A DNA stretch of 64,000 nucleotides from Rhodopseudomonas palustris (GCF_013415845.1 NZ_CP058907.1:4030001-4094000), one strand, 5' to 3'. Positions 45,563 through 55,463 are shown, numbered from the stretch's first letter. Numbers and translations: made by a program. The notes: generated from the sequence alone by a model not told the origin.

Positions 45563-47428
45563 CTATTTCCCTTGGCCGGCGGGTGCCGCAGGGGCGGTCG
45601 CCCACCACAGCTCCGGCACGCCGACGCCGGCGTATTTCGGCAGACTCGGCGGATGGGAGAACACGTCCCAATAGGCCAGCCGGTGCGAGGCCGAGTACCA
45701 TTGCGGCACCCAATAACGGCCAGCCCGGATCAGCCGATCGAGAGCGCGCGCCGCAACGACCAGCTTGGTGCGGGTGTCGGCCGCGATCACCTGATCGATC
45801 ATCGCATCGATGGCCGGATCGGAAATGCCGGCGAGATTGTTCGAGCCCTTGGTGGCTGCCGCCTGCGACGAGAAGAAGTTGCGCAGCGCGTCGCCCGGCA
45901 CGGTCGAAAAGCTGTAGCGCTCGATCGTCAGATCGAAATCAAAATCGTCACGGCGCGCCCGCAGCTGCACCGGATCGACCAGCCTCAACGTGGCGTCGAT
46001 GCCGAGCGTGCCGAGGTTCTTGATGAACGGCATATGGTGCGGCTGGAATGCCGGCTCGTCGAGCAGGAATTCGACCCGGAACGGCTCCCCCTGCGGCGTC
46101 AGACGTTTGCCGTTCTTGATCGGAAAGCCAGCCTCGTTCAACAGCTGCCCGCCCCGGCGCAGCAGCGCCCGGTCCTGTCCAGAGCCGTCGGATGCGGGCG
46201 GCATGAACGGTGTGCCGAACACTTCGTCGAGCACCTTGCCGCGGAACGGCTCCAGCAGCGCCAACTCTTCGGGCGACGGCGCGCCTACCGCCATCATGTC
46301 GGAATTCTGGAATGGCGACACCGTGCGCGCATAGGTGCCGTACATGATGGTCTTGTTGGTCCACTCGAAATCGAACGCGCAGCCGAGCGCCTCGCGGACG
46401 CGCGGATCCTTGAACTTGTCGCGGCGGGTGTTGATGAACCAGCCCTGCGCACCCGACGGGGTGTCGTCCGGCAGGATCTCGCGCTTGACGCGGCCGTCAT
46501 GGATCGCGGGGAAATCGTAGCGGGTGTTCCAGATCCGCGAGGTGAACTCCTCGCGAAACAGATAGCTGCGCCCGGTGAAGCCTTCGAACGCAACGTCGCG
46601 ATCGCGATAGAACTCGAACCGAACGGTGTCGAAATTGTAAGCCCCGACATTCACCGGCAGCTTCGCGCCCCACCAATCCTTGACCCGATCGAACTCGATG
46701 TAGCGACCAGATTCGAGCCGTCCGACCTTGTAGGGCCCGCTCCCGAGCGGCACATCCATGGTGGATTCATCGAACGGCTGTTTCGAATAGTAAGTTTCCG
46801 AAAACAGCGGCAGGCCGGCGACAAACAGCGGCACGTCGCGGCCGCGCTTCGGCTTGAAGGTCACCACCAGCGTCGCGTCGTCGGTCGCCACAGCCTCGAC
46901 GAAGTCGCGCATTTGTTGCGTGACGATCGGGTGGCCCTTCGCCTTCAGGATGTTCAGCGAGAAAGCGGCGTCGCGCGCCGTCAGTTTGCTGCCGTCGTGG
47001 AAACGTGCTTCCGGCCGCATCGCGAAGCGATAGGTCAGGCCGTCGGCAGAGATCGCCACTTTGGAGGCCGCGAAGCCGTACATCGCGTCGGGCTCGTCGC
47101 CGGCACGCGCCATCAGCGTCGCGAAGGTCAGCCCCATGCCCTGGGCACCGTCCCCTTTGAGAATATAGGCATTGAGCGAATTGAAGGTCTGAAACGACTG
47201 GTTGAACGCCCGAACCGAAGGGATGGTGGAGAACAGTCCGCCTTTTGGAGTTCGCGGATCGACATAGTCGAAATGCGCGAAGTCGGCCGGGTACTTCAGG
47301 TCGCCGAAAGCCGACATGCCGTGGGCGATCGTCTCGCCTTCGGCCGCGGCGGCGGTGCCCCTGAGATGCGTGGCAGCCAGCGCGCCGACGCCGAGAGCGA
47401 GCACGTTGCGGCGGTTAAGCTGCGCCAT
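45563..47428 (-). CDS. yejA: Extracellular solute-binding protein YejA-like, copy 1
   Basis: A periplasmic peptide-binding protein of 621 residues from SBP family 5. The signal region RRNVLALGVGALAATHL ends near AAAAEGE. GDLKYPADFAHFDYVDPRTP and FNSLNAYILKGDGAQGMGLTF follow, as in YejA. The ATG at 47428 gives a proper signal peptide; the open frame before it overlaps the other binding-protein gene. It is similar in plan to its upstream neighbour (shared FGELKYP/FGDLKYP and YVDPRTPKGG/YVNPKAPKGG), so the two are likely tandem duplicates. Confidence 0.92.
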   Translation of the reverse strand: MAQLNRRNVLALGVGALAATHLRGTAAAAEGETIAHGMSAFGDLKYPADFAHFDYVDPRTPKGGLFSTIPSVRAFNQSFQTFNSLNAYILKGDGAQGMGLTFATLMARAGDEPDAMYGFAASKVAISADGLTYRFAMRPEARFHDGSKLTARDAAFSLNILKAKGHPIVTQQMRDFVEAVATDDATLVVTFKPKRGRDVPLFVAGLPLFSETYYSKQPFDESTMDVPLGSGPYKVGRLESGRYIEFDRVKDWWGAKLPVNVGAYNFDTVRFEFYRDRDVAFEGFTGRSYLFREEFTSRIWNTRYDFPAIHDGRVKREILPDDTPSGAQGWFINTRRDKFKDPRVREALGCAFDFEWTNKTIMYGTYARTVSPFQNSDMMAVGAPSPEELALLEPFRGKVLDEVFGTPFMPPASDGSGQDRALLRRGGQLLNEAGFPIKNGKRLTPQGEPFRVEFLLDEPAFQPHHMPFIKNLGTLGIDATLRLVDPVQLRARRDDFDFDLTIERYSFSTVPGDALRNFFSSQAAATKGSNNLAGISDPAIDAMIDQVIAADTRTKLVVAARALDRLIRAGRYWVPQWYSASHRLAYWDVFSHPPSLPKYAGVGVPELWWATAPAAPAGQGK

Positions 47429-47442
47429 AAGCGAAGCAATCC

Positions 47443-49338
47443 TCAAGAGCGCTTGCCGAGATTGGCGGCCTTGTCGGCGTCGTACCACCACAACGCCGGC
47501 AGACCAGAGCGAGCGTATTTCGGCAGCGGCGCGTGCCCAAACCGGTCCCAGCGCGCGTAGCGCATGAAGCCGTAGGTGAATTGTGGGACGACATAGAAGT
47601 TCCACAGCAGCACGCGGTCGAGCGCTCGCGTCGCCGCAATCAACGAGGGCCGGTCCTTGGCGTAGATCACCTTTTCGATCAGCTCATCGACGGCCGGATT
47701 CTTGATGCCGATGGTGTTGTGCGAGCCCTGCTCATTGGCCGCCTGTGATCCCCAATAATCGCGCTGTTCATTACCGGGCGACAGCGACTGGCCCCACAGG
47801 TCGGTGATGATGTCGAAATCGAACGCGCGAATCCGATTCTGATACTGCGCGTCGTCGACCACGCGGATCGAGACGGTGACGCCGAGCCGCTCCAGCGACG
47901 GCTTGTAGAACAGCGCAATCCGCTCCGACGACGGGTCCTGCACCAGGATCTCGACAGCGACCGGCTTGCCGGACGGATCGACCAGTTTGCGATCCTTGAT
48001 GTCGAAGCCGGCCTCTTTCACCAGCTTGATCGCCTCACGGAGATTGGCGCGTACCGCCTCCGGGTTGCCGCCGACTGGATTGGTATAGGGCTGCGTGAAC
48101 AGTTCGGCTGGCACCTTGTCGCGCACGGTTTCGAGCAGCGCCAGTTCCTGCCCTTCAGGCAGTCCGCTGGAGGCGAGCTCGGTGCCTTCGAAGAAGCTCG
48201 CGATCCGCTTGTACTGTCCATAGAACAGCTGCTTGTTCATCTCTTCGAAATCGAACGCGTAGTTGAACGCGCGCCGGACCCGCGGATCCTTGAACATCTC
48301 GCGGCGGGTATTCAGCACGAACGCCTGCATCCGTCCCGAATCGTTGATCGGGAATTCTTCTTTGACAACACGCTTGTCGTTCACCGCGGGAAAGTCGTAG
48401 GCGGTCGCCCACTGCTTGGCGGAGTTCTCCATGATCCAGTCGGCCTGGTCGGCCTTGAAGGCCTCCAGTGCGACGGTGTTGTCACGGAAGTACTCGAACC
48501 GCAGCTCGTCGAAATTGTTCTGGCCGATCCGCACCGGCAGCTTCTCGCCCCAATAGTCCTTCACGCGCTCCAGCACGATCGAACGGCCGGCGACGAAGTC
48601 CTTGATCTTGTAGGGCGCCGAGCCGAGCGGCGGCTCCAGCGTTGTTGCCGAGACGTCGCGCTTGCGCCCCTGGGCGTCAGTGCCCTCCCACCAATGCTTC
48701 GGCAGCACCATCAACTCGCCGACGATGGTCGGCAGTTCGCGGTTGCCCGGCGCATCGAAGGTGAAGCGGACGTCGCGCTCGCCGACCTTCTCGGCCTTGA
48801 CGACGTGACGATAATACGAGGCGTAGCGTGGGCTGTATTTCTTCAGCGCATCGAACGAAAAGACGACGTCGTCGGCCGTGACCGGCTTGCCGTCGTTCCA
48901 GCGCGCTTCCTTGCGCACGCGATAGATCACCCAGGAAAAATCGTCGGGATGCGCAGCGCCCTCGGCGAGCAAGCCGTATTCGGTGCCGACCTCGTCCTGC
49001 GACGGCGTCATCAGGGTTTCGTAGAGATACCCCACCGGCCCGGCGATGTTACCTTTCACGCCGGCGACCGCGAGATTGAAATTGTCGAAGGTGCCTAGCG
49101 CGATCTGCCGCGCGGCACCGCCCTTCGGTGCTTTCGGATTCACATAATCGAACTGCGCGAAGCCGGCCGGATATTTCAGCTCCCCGAACAGCGACAGACC
49201 GTGGCGCCATGCCGCCCCATCGACCGCGGTTTCGGCGCGCGCCGCGCTCGCCCCAAACAGGCCGGGGCTGAAGCTCAAAGCCGGGGTCGCTGCGGCCAAC
49301 AAGCCGCCCTGCAGAAGATGTCGTCGGGTCAACGTCAC
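47443..49338 (-). CDS. Extracellular solute-binding protein YejA-like, copy 2
   Basis: The first gene of the yej operon, 631 residues. Signal peptide: RRHLLQGGLLAAATPALSFS with the arginine pair of a twin-arginine-like leader. The mature part carries GELKYPAGFAQFDYVNPKAP and NGKPVTADDVVFSFDAL-like binding-protein motifs. It ends 14 bp before copy 1. The pair suggests one importer fed by two receptors with different peptide or cofactor preference, which is inference. Confidence 0.92.
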   Translation of the reverse strand: MTLTRRHLLQGGLLAAATPALSFSPGLFGASAARAETAVDGAAWRHGLSLFGELKYPAGFAQFDYVNPKAPKGGAARQIALGTFDNFNLAVAGVKGNIAGPVGYLYETLMTPSQDEVGTEYGLLAEGAAHPDDFSWVIYRVRKEARWNDGKPVTADDVVFSFDALKKYSPRYASYYRHVVKAEKVGERDVRFTFDAPGNRELPTIVGELMVLPKHWWEGTDAQGRKRDVSATTLEPPLGSAPYKIKDFVAGRSIVLERVKDYWGEKLPVRIGQNNFDELRFEYFRDNTVALEAFKADQADWIMENSAKQWATAYDFPAVNDKRVVKEEFPINDSGRMQAFVLNTRREMFKDPRVRRAFNYAFDFEEMNKQLFYGQYKRIASFFEGTELASSGLPEGQELALLETVRDKVPAELFTQPYTNPVGGNPEAVRANLREAIKLVKEAGFDIKDRKLVDPSGKPVAVEILVQDPSSERIALFYKPSLERLGVTVSIRVVDDAQYQNRIRAFDFDIITDLWGQSLSPGNEQRDYWGSQAANEQGSHNTIGIKNPAVDELIEKVIYAKDRPSLIAATRALDRVLLWNFYVVPQFTYGFMRYARWDRFGHAPLPKYARSGLPALWWYDADKAANLGKRS

Positions 49339-49493
49339 GATACTGAAATCCCTGTTCGCTGCGGTCTTCGCCCAGACCGGACTGTCCGAGGATTCGTCCG
49401 ATTATGGCGATTTTGGCGGAGGATAACACCCCACGCACGGCCGACTTGCGGCGAAAGGTCCCGGTTACCGATGTTTAATCCGCACCGGTTTCG

Positions 49494-49526
49494 CAAAACA
49501 AAACGGCCGGGAAAATCCCGGCCGTT
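49494..49526 (-). terminator. Rho-independent terminator of cycM
   Basis: The perfect 11-bp stem AACGGCCGGGA and TCCCGGCCGTT with loop AAA/TTT is followed on the minus strand by TTTGTTTTG. It ends the cycM transcript. Confidence 0.9.
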
Positions 49527-49550
49527 CAACGTCCCAGTCTTGGAAAATCG

Positions 49551-50105
49551 TTACTTCTCGGCCGTCGCCGGCAGCGCCTCGGGCTTGTCGGAATTCTTGT
49601 TGAGATAGGCGATCAGGTCGGCCCGTTCCTTGTCGTTCGGGACGCCGGCGAAGCTCATCGCGGTGCCCGGAATGTAGCCCTTCGGGTTCGCAAGGAACTT
49701 GTTGAGCTCGTCGAACGTCCAGGCGCCGCCCTTGGCCTTCATCGCAGCCGAGAAATTGAAACCGTTTCGGCCTTCGCCGCGATGGTCGCCGACGATGCCG
49801 TAGAGGTTCGGGCCGACGCGGTTCGGGCCGTCCTTCTCGAAGGTGTGGCAGGCCGCGCACTTCTTGGCGACCTTGGAGCCCTGATCGACCGAGGCGGTCT
49901 GCAGCAGCTTCTCGATCGGCTCGTCCGCCTTCGGCGCAGCATCCTTCGCCTGCGCCGGCTCGGCTTCCTTCACTACGATGGCATAGCCCTGTTTTTCAGG
50001 CTTGGTCGGAGAGAAGATCGCCTGGGCGGTGAAATTGGACAGCAGCAGGATCAGCAAGGTCCCGAAGATCGCGCCGACAATTTTGTTGAGTTCGAAAGTA
50101 TCCAT
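49551..50105 (-). CDS. cycM: Membrane-anchored cytochrome c CycM
   Basis: A class I cytochrome c tethered to the inner membrane that carries electrons from the bc1 complex to an oxidase, as in Bradyrhizobium. The 184-residue protein has an uncleaved N-terminal anchor (about 10-30, VGAIFGTLLILLLSNFTAQA). An Ala/Glu/Lys linker leads to the heme site CAACH (C83, C86, H87). The axial methionine is in IPGTAMSFAGV. Length equals that of the known CycM proteins. It is divergent from kdsB, an order seen in this bacterial group. Confidence 0.93.
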   Translation of the reverse strand: MDTFELNKIVGAIFGTLLILLLSNFTAQAIFSPTKPEKQGYAIVVKEAEPAQAKDAAPKADEPIEKLLQTASVDQGSKVAKKCAACHTFEKDGPNRVGPNLYGIVGDHRGEGRNGFNFSAAMKAKGGAWTFDELNKFLANPKGYIPGTAMSFAGVPNDKERADLIAYLNKNSDKPEALPATAEK

Positions 50106-50304
50106 TTTCGCTCGCGTTTCCGAACCAGCCCGCGCCCGGACCTGTTCATCGGAGGCATTCTCAACTTGACTTTAGTCGGGATGAGATATCGGTTTGCCCC
50201 CGCGCTGGCAACCCGTATAAACGCCTCACACGCGTCGCTTCGGGCAGCCTGATACCAGTTCCGGCATTCGCTGCGGTGCATCATCCGCTGCAAGCGATCC
50301 TCTC

Positions 50305-51042
50305 ATGACATCTCCAGCCACTCTGGTTCTAATCCCTGCCCGGATGGCCGCTACGCGGCTGCCCGGCAAACCGCTGCTCGACATCGCTGGGCTGCCGATG
50401 GTGGTGCAGGTGCTGCGCCGGGCCCAGGCGGCGGAAATCGGACGGGTGGCGGTAGCAACCGATGCACCGGAGATCGCCGCCGCGGTGACCGCCCATGGCG
50501 GCGAGGTGGTGATGACCCGCGCCGACCATCCCTCCGGATCGGACCGCATCTTCGAGGCCCTGCAGACGCTGGACCCGGACCGCAAGATCGAAACCGTGAT
50601 CAACCTGCAGGGCGATTTCCCGACCATCCGCCCCGAGCAGATCGGCGCGGTGCTGGGGCCGCTCGCCGACCCGGCCGTCGACATCGCCACGTTGGCGGCC
50701 GAGATCCACACCGAGGAAGAGGCCACCAATCCGAACGTGGTGAAGGTGATCGGCTCGCCGCTCGCCGCGGACCGGCTGCGGGCGCTGTATTTCACCCGCG
50801 CGACCGCCCCATGGGGCGACGGACCGCGCTACCATCATATCGGCCTGTACGGCTACCGCCGCGCCGCCCTAGAGCGGTTCGTGGCACTGCCCCCTTCCCC
50901 ACTCGAGCTGCGCGAGAAGCTCGAACAGCTCCGTGCGCTAGAGGCCGGGATGCGGATCGACGTCGGCATCGTCGACACCGTGCCCCGCGGGGTCGATACG
51001 CCGGCAGATCTCGAGACCGCACGGCGCGTGCTCGGCGGCTGA
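50305..51042 (+). CDS. kdsB: CMP-KDO synthetase KdsB
   Basis: KdsB activates KDO with CTP for lipopolysaccharide core synthesis. The 245-residue protein has the nucleotidyltransferase signature [20 protein letters not shown] (about 8-27), then [18 protein letters not shown] and [10 protein letters not shown]. All fit 3-deoxy-manno-octulosonate cytidylyltransferase. It precedes pheA by about 70 bp on the same strand. Confidence 0.95.
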   Translation: MTSPATLVLIPARMAATRLPGKPLLDIAGLPMVVQVLRRAQAAEIGRVAVATDAPEIAAAVTAHGGEVVMTRADHPSGSDRIFEALQTLDPDRKIETVINLQGDFPTIRPEQIGAVLGPLADPAVDIATLAAEIHTEEEATNPNVVKVIGSPLAADRLRALYFTRATAPWGDGPRYHHIGLYGYRRAALERFVALPPSPLELREKLEQLRALEAGMRIDVGIVDTVPRGVDTPADLETARRVLGG

Positions 51043-51113
51043 CCCCGCCCTCTGGCGAAAACCGCTGCGACTGCTAGAAGGCGCGCCAGACAAAGGACGA
51101 CGAAGATCAGACC

Positions 51114-51956
51114 ATGAAAATCGCATTCCAGGGCGAACCCGGCGCCAATTCCCACATCGCGATCAGCGACGCCTATCCCACCGCCGAGGCGATGCCTTGC
51201 GCCACCTTCGAGGACGCGCTGAGCGCGATCTCCTCCGGTGAAGCCGATCTCGGCATGATCCCGATCGAGAACTCGGTCGCCGGCCGTGTCGCCGATATCC
51301 ATCATCTGCTGCCGACTTCGAAGCTGTTCATCGTCGGCGAGTGGTTCCTGCCGATCCGGCATCAGCTCGTGGCGGTGCCCGGCGCAAAGCTCGAAGACAT
51401 CAAGACGGTCGAAAGCCACGTCCATGCGCTCGGCCAGTGCCGCCGCATCATCCGCAAGTTCGGACTGAAGCCGATCGTCGCCGGCGACACCGCCGGCTCG
51501 GCACGGATCATCGCCGAACGCGGCGACAAGACCTGCGCGGCGATCTCGTCGCGGCTGGCGGCGAAGATCTATGGTCTCGACATCCTGGCCGAGGACATCG
51601 AGGACGAGGCACACAACACCACCCGCTTCGTCGTGCTGGCACGCGAGCCGCGCTGGGCGGCGCAAGGCTCCGGCAAGCTCGTCACCACTTTTGTCTTCCG
51701 GGTGCGCAACCTGCCGGCCGCGCTCTACAAGGCGCTCGGCGGTTTCGCCACCAACGGCGTCAACATGACCAAGCTCGAAAGCTACATGGTCGACGGCAAT
51801 TTCTTTGCGACGCAGTTTTACGCCGATGTCGAAGGCCATCCCGAGGATCGCAACCTCGCCTTCGCGCTCGACGAGCTGAAGTTCTTCTCCCGCGAATTCC
51901 GCATCGTCGGCGTCTATCCGGGCCACCCGTTCCGCGCGACATTCAGCGAGCGCTGA
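51114..51956 (+). CDS. pheA: Prephenate dehydratase PheA (monofunctional)
   Basis: The enzyme converts prephenate to phenylpyruvate in phenylalanine synthesis. The 280 residues start MKIAFQGEPGANSHIAISDA, contain MIPIENSVAGRVADIHHLL and the catalytic region AEDIEDEAHNTTRFVVLARE, and end in an ACT regulatory domain (about 195-275) with NMTKLESYMVDGNFF, which suggests feedback control by phenylalanine. There is no chorismate mutase domain. Confidence 0.96.
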   Translation: MKIAFQGEPGANSHIAISDAYPTAEAMPCATFEDALSAISSGEADLGMIPIENSVAGRVADIHHLLPTSKLFIVGEWFLPIRHQLVAVPGAKLEDIKTVESHVHALGQCRRIIRKFGLKPIVAGDTAGSARIIAERGDKTCAAISSRLAAKIYGLDILAEDIEDEAHNTTRFVVLAREPRWAAQGSGKLVTTFVFRVRNLPAALYKALGGFATNGVNMTKLESYMVDGNFFATQFYADVEGHPEDRNLAFALDELKFFSREFRIVGVYPGHPFRATFSER

Positions 51957-51979
51957 CTTAGCGTCTCGGCGTTTGTGAC

Positions 51980-52014
51980 GAAGATCATCGACCGATCACA
52001 GGTCGATGATCTTC
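51980..52014. repeat. 14-bp perfect inverted repeat at the pheA-tetR junction
   Basis: GAAGATCATCGACC and GGTCGATGATCTTC enclose the loop GATCACA. The right arm is the last coding part of the TetR gene (encoding KIIDL) and the tetR stop lies in the loop. Between convergent genes this could act as a two-way terminator, though no T-run is present on either side. Confidence 0.6.
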
Positions 52015-52622
52015 ATTCGCTCAAGATAGCCGGACATCGCCGCGGCCACACGCGTTTCAAGGCCGCGAGCATCGGTCTCGCCGCGCTCGCCCGCTGCATC
52101 GATCATCCCTCTGGCCATCGCAAACAGGTCGCGGCTCGCCGTCCGCGCGGCGGCGCCTCGCCCGGCACCGTGCCGCGCCAGCAGCCGCGCGAGCGCCTTG
52201 GCGCCGACGTCCCCGAGGGCGCCGACTTCGGCCTGGAGCGGCAGCCGGGCCTCCTCGAAATCCAGCAACCGGGCCAATACAGGCCGCCGCAACTGATGCG
52301 CCACTGCCGCGTGGATGAAATGGCGTAACCCCTCGGCCAGCGACGGCGCGTCGCCGACCTGCTCAAGCGCCGCGCTTAGCGGCTCGGTCTCGCGGCGGAG
52401 CAGAGCCTTGGTAATCGCATCCTTATTCGGGAAGTACTGATACAACGAACCGATGCTCACGCCAGCGCGCGCCGCGACGTCGTTGGTGTTGTACCCCCGA
52501 AATCCCTTGTCCTCCAAAATGCGAGCAGCGGCTTCGACGATCGCCGCGACGGTTTCGGCGGACCGCGCCTGAGCCGGCCTTTTACGCGGCTCCATGCGGT
52601 TCTTCGAGCTTTTCCTGGCCAT
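51996..52622 (-). CDS. TetR-family transcriptional regulator
   Basis: The 208-residue protein has an N-terminal helix-turn-helix, DVAARAGVSIGSLYQYFPNK (about residues 47-66), preceded by ARSAETVAAIVEAAARILED. The C-terminal ligand domain is variable. It is divergent from the EmrAB-type efflux genes and is the likely repressor of them. I chose ATG at 52622; a GTG at 52655 is possible, and neither has a clear ribosome binding site. Confidence 0.88.
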   Translation of the reverse strand: MARKSSKNRMEPRKRPAQARSAETVAAIVEAAARILEDKGFRGYNTNDVAARAGVSIGSLYQYFPNKDAITKALLRRETEPLSAALEQVGDAPSLAEGLRHFIHAAVAHQLRRPVLARLLDFEEARLPLQAEVGALGDVGAKALARLLARHGAGRGAAARTASRDLFAMARGMIDAAGERGETDARGLETRVAAAMSGYLERMKIIDL

Positions 52623-52643
52623 AACCCAATGCGAGTAGCGTTT

Positions 52644-52655
52644 GTGAGCTTTCAC
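52644..52655. promoter_or_regulatory. Possible TetR operator
   Basis: GTGAGCTTTCAC has the inverted halves GTGA and TCAC. It lies just before the tetR start and about 110 bp before the efflux genes, where an operator would be expected. The match is short, so this is a weak call. Confidence 0.25.
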
Positions 52656-52766
52656 TCATATTTTTGCATTCGTTATCGAAGCGCAAGTTAATAATTGCCA
52701 TCGACCGCGTCGCCGACCGTTCCGGCCAGCGCCGGGCTGTGTCCGATGGCTCGACCGGACCAACGC

Positions 52767-53924
52767 ATGACCACGACCACCCCGACAACACCTGCAGATC
52801 CACGCGCCGTCCGCCGCAAGCGGCTGGCGTGGTTCGGCATCCTGTTGGCCACGACCGCCGTCGCTGCAGGCGCCTGGGCTTATTTGTCCGACCCCGCACT
52901 ACGCCACACCGACGACGCCTATGTCGGCGGCCAGTTGGTACAGATCACCTCGGAAATGTCCGGCGCCGTGACGCGCATCCTCGCCGACAACACCGATTGG
53001 GTCGCGGCCGGCGATGTCCTGGTCGAACTCGATTCCACCGATGCACGGATCGAACTCGCCAGCGCCAAGGCGGAACTCGCGCAGGCCGTCCGCAACGTCC
53101 GCGGCTTGTTTGCCAGCGACGCCCGTTCCGACGCGGACGTCCATCTCCGCCTCGCCGAATTCAACAAGGCGCAGGGCGACCTCAACGTCAAGCAGACGCT
53201 GATCAGCAGCGGCGCAGTGTCACGCGAGAGTCTTCGCCACGCCAGTGACGCACTCAGTGCCGCACAGGCGGCGCTCGCTTCGGCGCAGCAGGCGCGCGCT
53301 CAGGCGCTGGCGCTCGTCAACAACTCCACGCTGGCGTCGAATCCGCCGGTGCAAGTCGCAGCCGAACGCGTCCGCGCCGCAGCACTGGCGATCGAACGGA
53401 CCAGGATCACCGCGCCGGTGTCCGGCATGGTCGCGCAGCGCTCCATTCAACTCGGCCGCCGCGTCGGCCCGGGCGAAAAGATGATGACGGTCGTCCCGCT
53501 CGACCGGCTGTGGGTCGACGCGAACTTCAAGGAGATTCAGCTGCAAGGCGTCTGCGCCGGACAGCCTGCCAAGGTGACGGCCGACATCTATGGCCGGTCG
53601 ATAACATACCACGGCACAGTCCGGGGCATCGAGGCCGGCACCGGTGCAGCCTTCGCCTTGCTGCCGGCGCAGAACGCCACCGGCAACTGGATCAAAGTGG
53701 TGCAGCGGGCTCCTGTGAGGATCAGCCTCGATCCCTCCGAACTGCTCCAGCATCCGCTGCGGATCGGCATGTCGGCCGAAGTGGAGGTTGACACCAGGAC
53801 CTGTGATTCCACGGCGGCGCCCGCGAAGCGGCAAGAGCAGTCCGCAATCCACGACGCCCGGGCGGCAGCCGCCGACGCCGTGGTCCGGCAAGTCATCGCC
53901 GACAACATCGGAGCGGACCGATGA
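52767..53924 (+). CDS. HlyD/EmrA-type membrane fusion protein
   Basis: The periplasmic adaptor of a drug efflux pump, about 385 residues. One N-terminal membrane helix (WFGILLATTAVAAGAWAYLS) leads to biotinyl-lipoyl halves (TDDAYVGGQLVQITSEMSGA and TRITAPVSGMVAQRSIQLG), between which lies an alpha-helical hairpin rich in A, Q and R. The start is uncertain; ATG at 52767 is chosen, with 52746 as alternative. Its stop overlaps the start of the MFS gene (ATGA). Confidence 0.9.
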   Translation: MTTTTPTTPADPRAVRRKRLAWFGILLATTAVAAGAWAYLSDPALRHTDDAYVGGQLVQITSEMSGAVTRILADNTDWVAAGDVLVELDSTDARIELASAKAELAQAVRNVRGLFASDARSDADVHLRLAEFNKAQGDLNVKQTLISSGAVSRESLRHASDALSAAQAALASAQQARAQALALVNNSTLASNPPVQVAAERVRAAALAIERTRITAPVSGMVAQRSIQLGRRVGPGEKMMTVVPLDRLWVDANFKEIQLQGVCAGQPAKVTADIYGRSITYHGTVRGIEAGTGAAFALLPAQNATGNWIKVVQRAPVRISLDPSELLQHPLRIGMSAEVEVDTRTCDSTAAPAKRQEQSAIHDARAAAADAVVRQVIADNIGADR

Positions 53925-55453
53925 CTGCGTCTCAAGCAAAGCAACCGATCACGCCACTGGTGGGCGTGCCCCGCTCGCTGGCCGCAGTGACATTCGGCCT
54001 CGCCTCCTTCATGGCTGTGGTCGATATCACGGTTGCCAATGTGTCGGTGCCGACGATCTCCGGCAACCTCGGCGTCAGCCCGGAAGAAGGCGAATGGACA
54101 ATTACGTTCTTCGCTATCTCGAATGCGATTTGCATTCCGTTGACCGGCTGGCTCGGCCGCCGCTTCGGCCAGGCGCGGCTGTTCGCTGGCTCAGTCGCCG
54201 CCTTCACGCTCGCCTCGATCCTGTGCGGGCTGGCGCCGACGTTCGAAACGCTGCTGATCGCCCGCGTCCTGCAGGGCGCGGTGGCAGGTCCGATCGTGCC
54301 ACTCAGCCAAGCCCTGCTCGTCGCGGTGTTTCCGCCTGAGAAGCGCACCTTCGCAGTGGCGATGTGGGCGATGACCAACATGGCGGGGCCGGTCGCCGGC
54401 CCGATGCTGGGCGGCTGGATCACCGACCAATTCTCCTGGCCGTGGATCTTCCTGATCAACGCACCGGTCGGCGTCTTCGTGGTGATCTCGGCCGGAATCC
54501 TGCTCCGGGGCAAGGATACGCCGACGGTCCGGCTACCAGTCGATGTCGTGGGCCTCGCCCTGTTGGCGATCGCGGTGGGCTGCCTTCAGGTCACCTTCGA
54601 TCGCGGCCGCACGCTCGACTGGTTTGCGTCGCCGCTGATCTGTGCCACCGCGACGATCTCGGTGGTCGGCTTCTTTCTCTTGGTGGTCTGGGAACTCGGC
54701 GAAGCTCACCCGATCGTGGATCTGCGCCTGTTCGAATTTCGCAACTTCGCGATCGGCACGCTGAGCGTCGCGGTCGGCTTCGGTCTGTACTTCGCGGCAC
54801 TCGTTCTCGTGCCGCTGTGGCTGCAGACGGATCTCGGCTACAGCTCGACCTGGGCCGGCGTCGCGACCGCTCCCATGGGGGCATTCGGAATCGTGCTGGC
54901 GCCGTTTCTCGGCCGCTGGGTGGCGACCCACGGGCCGCGCCTCTATGCCAGCATAGCCTTCGCCGCCTGGGCGCTGGTGGCGCTGTGGCGTTCGACGATG
55001 ACGACCGGCGTGACCGTCGCGGACGTTGCGCTGATCCATCTCGCGCAAGGCATCGGCATCGCGTTCTTCCTCACGCCGGTGGTGAGCCTGTCGCTGGCCG
55101 GACTGCCGCCCGACAAACTCGCGTCCGCCTCCGGCCTACAGACCGCAATCCGCATGATGGCCGGCAGCCTGTGCGCATCGATCGCCCAGACGTTCTGGGA
55201 CGAACGCGCGCGCTTCCATCGCAATCACCTGGTCGATGCCGTGACGGAGCTGAGCGGTCGAGCCGCGACGGCGATCAATCAGTTACGGAGCACCGGCCTG
55301 ACCGAACAGCAGTCCTGGACGGTGATCAATCAACAGATCGACGTTCAGGCGCGCATGCTGTCGCTGAACGACTTCTTCTACGTCTCTGCTTTCGCGTTCG
55401 CTGCTGCGCTCGGCATCATCTGGCTCGCACGCGGACCGAAACAATCAACCTGA
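53921..55453 (+). CDS. DHA2-family MFS multidrug transporter (EmrB-like)
   Basis: A 14-helix proton-driven exporter of 510 residues. Typical motifs are VVDITVANVSVPTISGNLGV in helix 1, GWLGRRFGQARLF (motif A), RVLQGAVAGPIVPLSQALL and NMAGPVAGPMLGGWI. It is coupled to the EmrA-like gene upstream and followed ten bases later by a flavoreductase gene. The exported compound is unknown. Confidence 0.92.
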   Translation: MTASQAKQPITPLVGVPRSLAAVTFGLASFMAVVDITVANVSVPTISGNLGVSPEEGEWTITFFAISNAICIPLTGWLGRRFGQARLFAGSVAAFTLASILCGLAPTFETLLIARVLQGAVAGPIVPLSQALLVAVFPPEKRTFAVAMWAMTNMAGPVAGPMLGGWITDQFSWPWIFLINAPVGVFVVISAGILLRGKDTPTVRLPVDVVGLALLAIAVGCLQVTFDRGRTLDWFASPLICATATISVVGFFLLVVWELGEAHPIVDLRLFEFRNFAIGTLSVAVGFGLYFAALVLVPLWLQTDLGYSSTWAGVATAPMGAFGIVLAPFLGRWVATHGPRLYASIAFAAWALVALWRSTMTTGVTVADVALIHLAQGIGIAFFLTPVVSLSLAGLPPDKLASASGLQTAIRMMAGSLCASIAQTFWDERARFHRNHLVDAVTELSGRAATAINQLRSTGLTEQQSWTVINQQIDVQARMLSLNDFFYVSAFAFAAALGIIWLARGPKQST

Positions 55454-55463
55454 AGGTGCTCTC

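Noticed and set aside
45560..47560. A 666-codon frame on the plus strand across the YejA-like gene
   Set aside because: It is a shadow of the binding-protein gene with no ribosome site and no motif.
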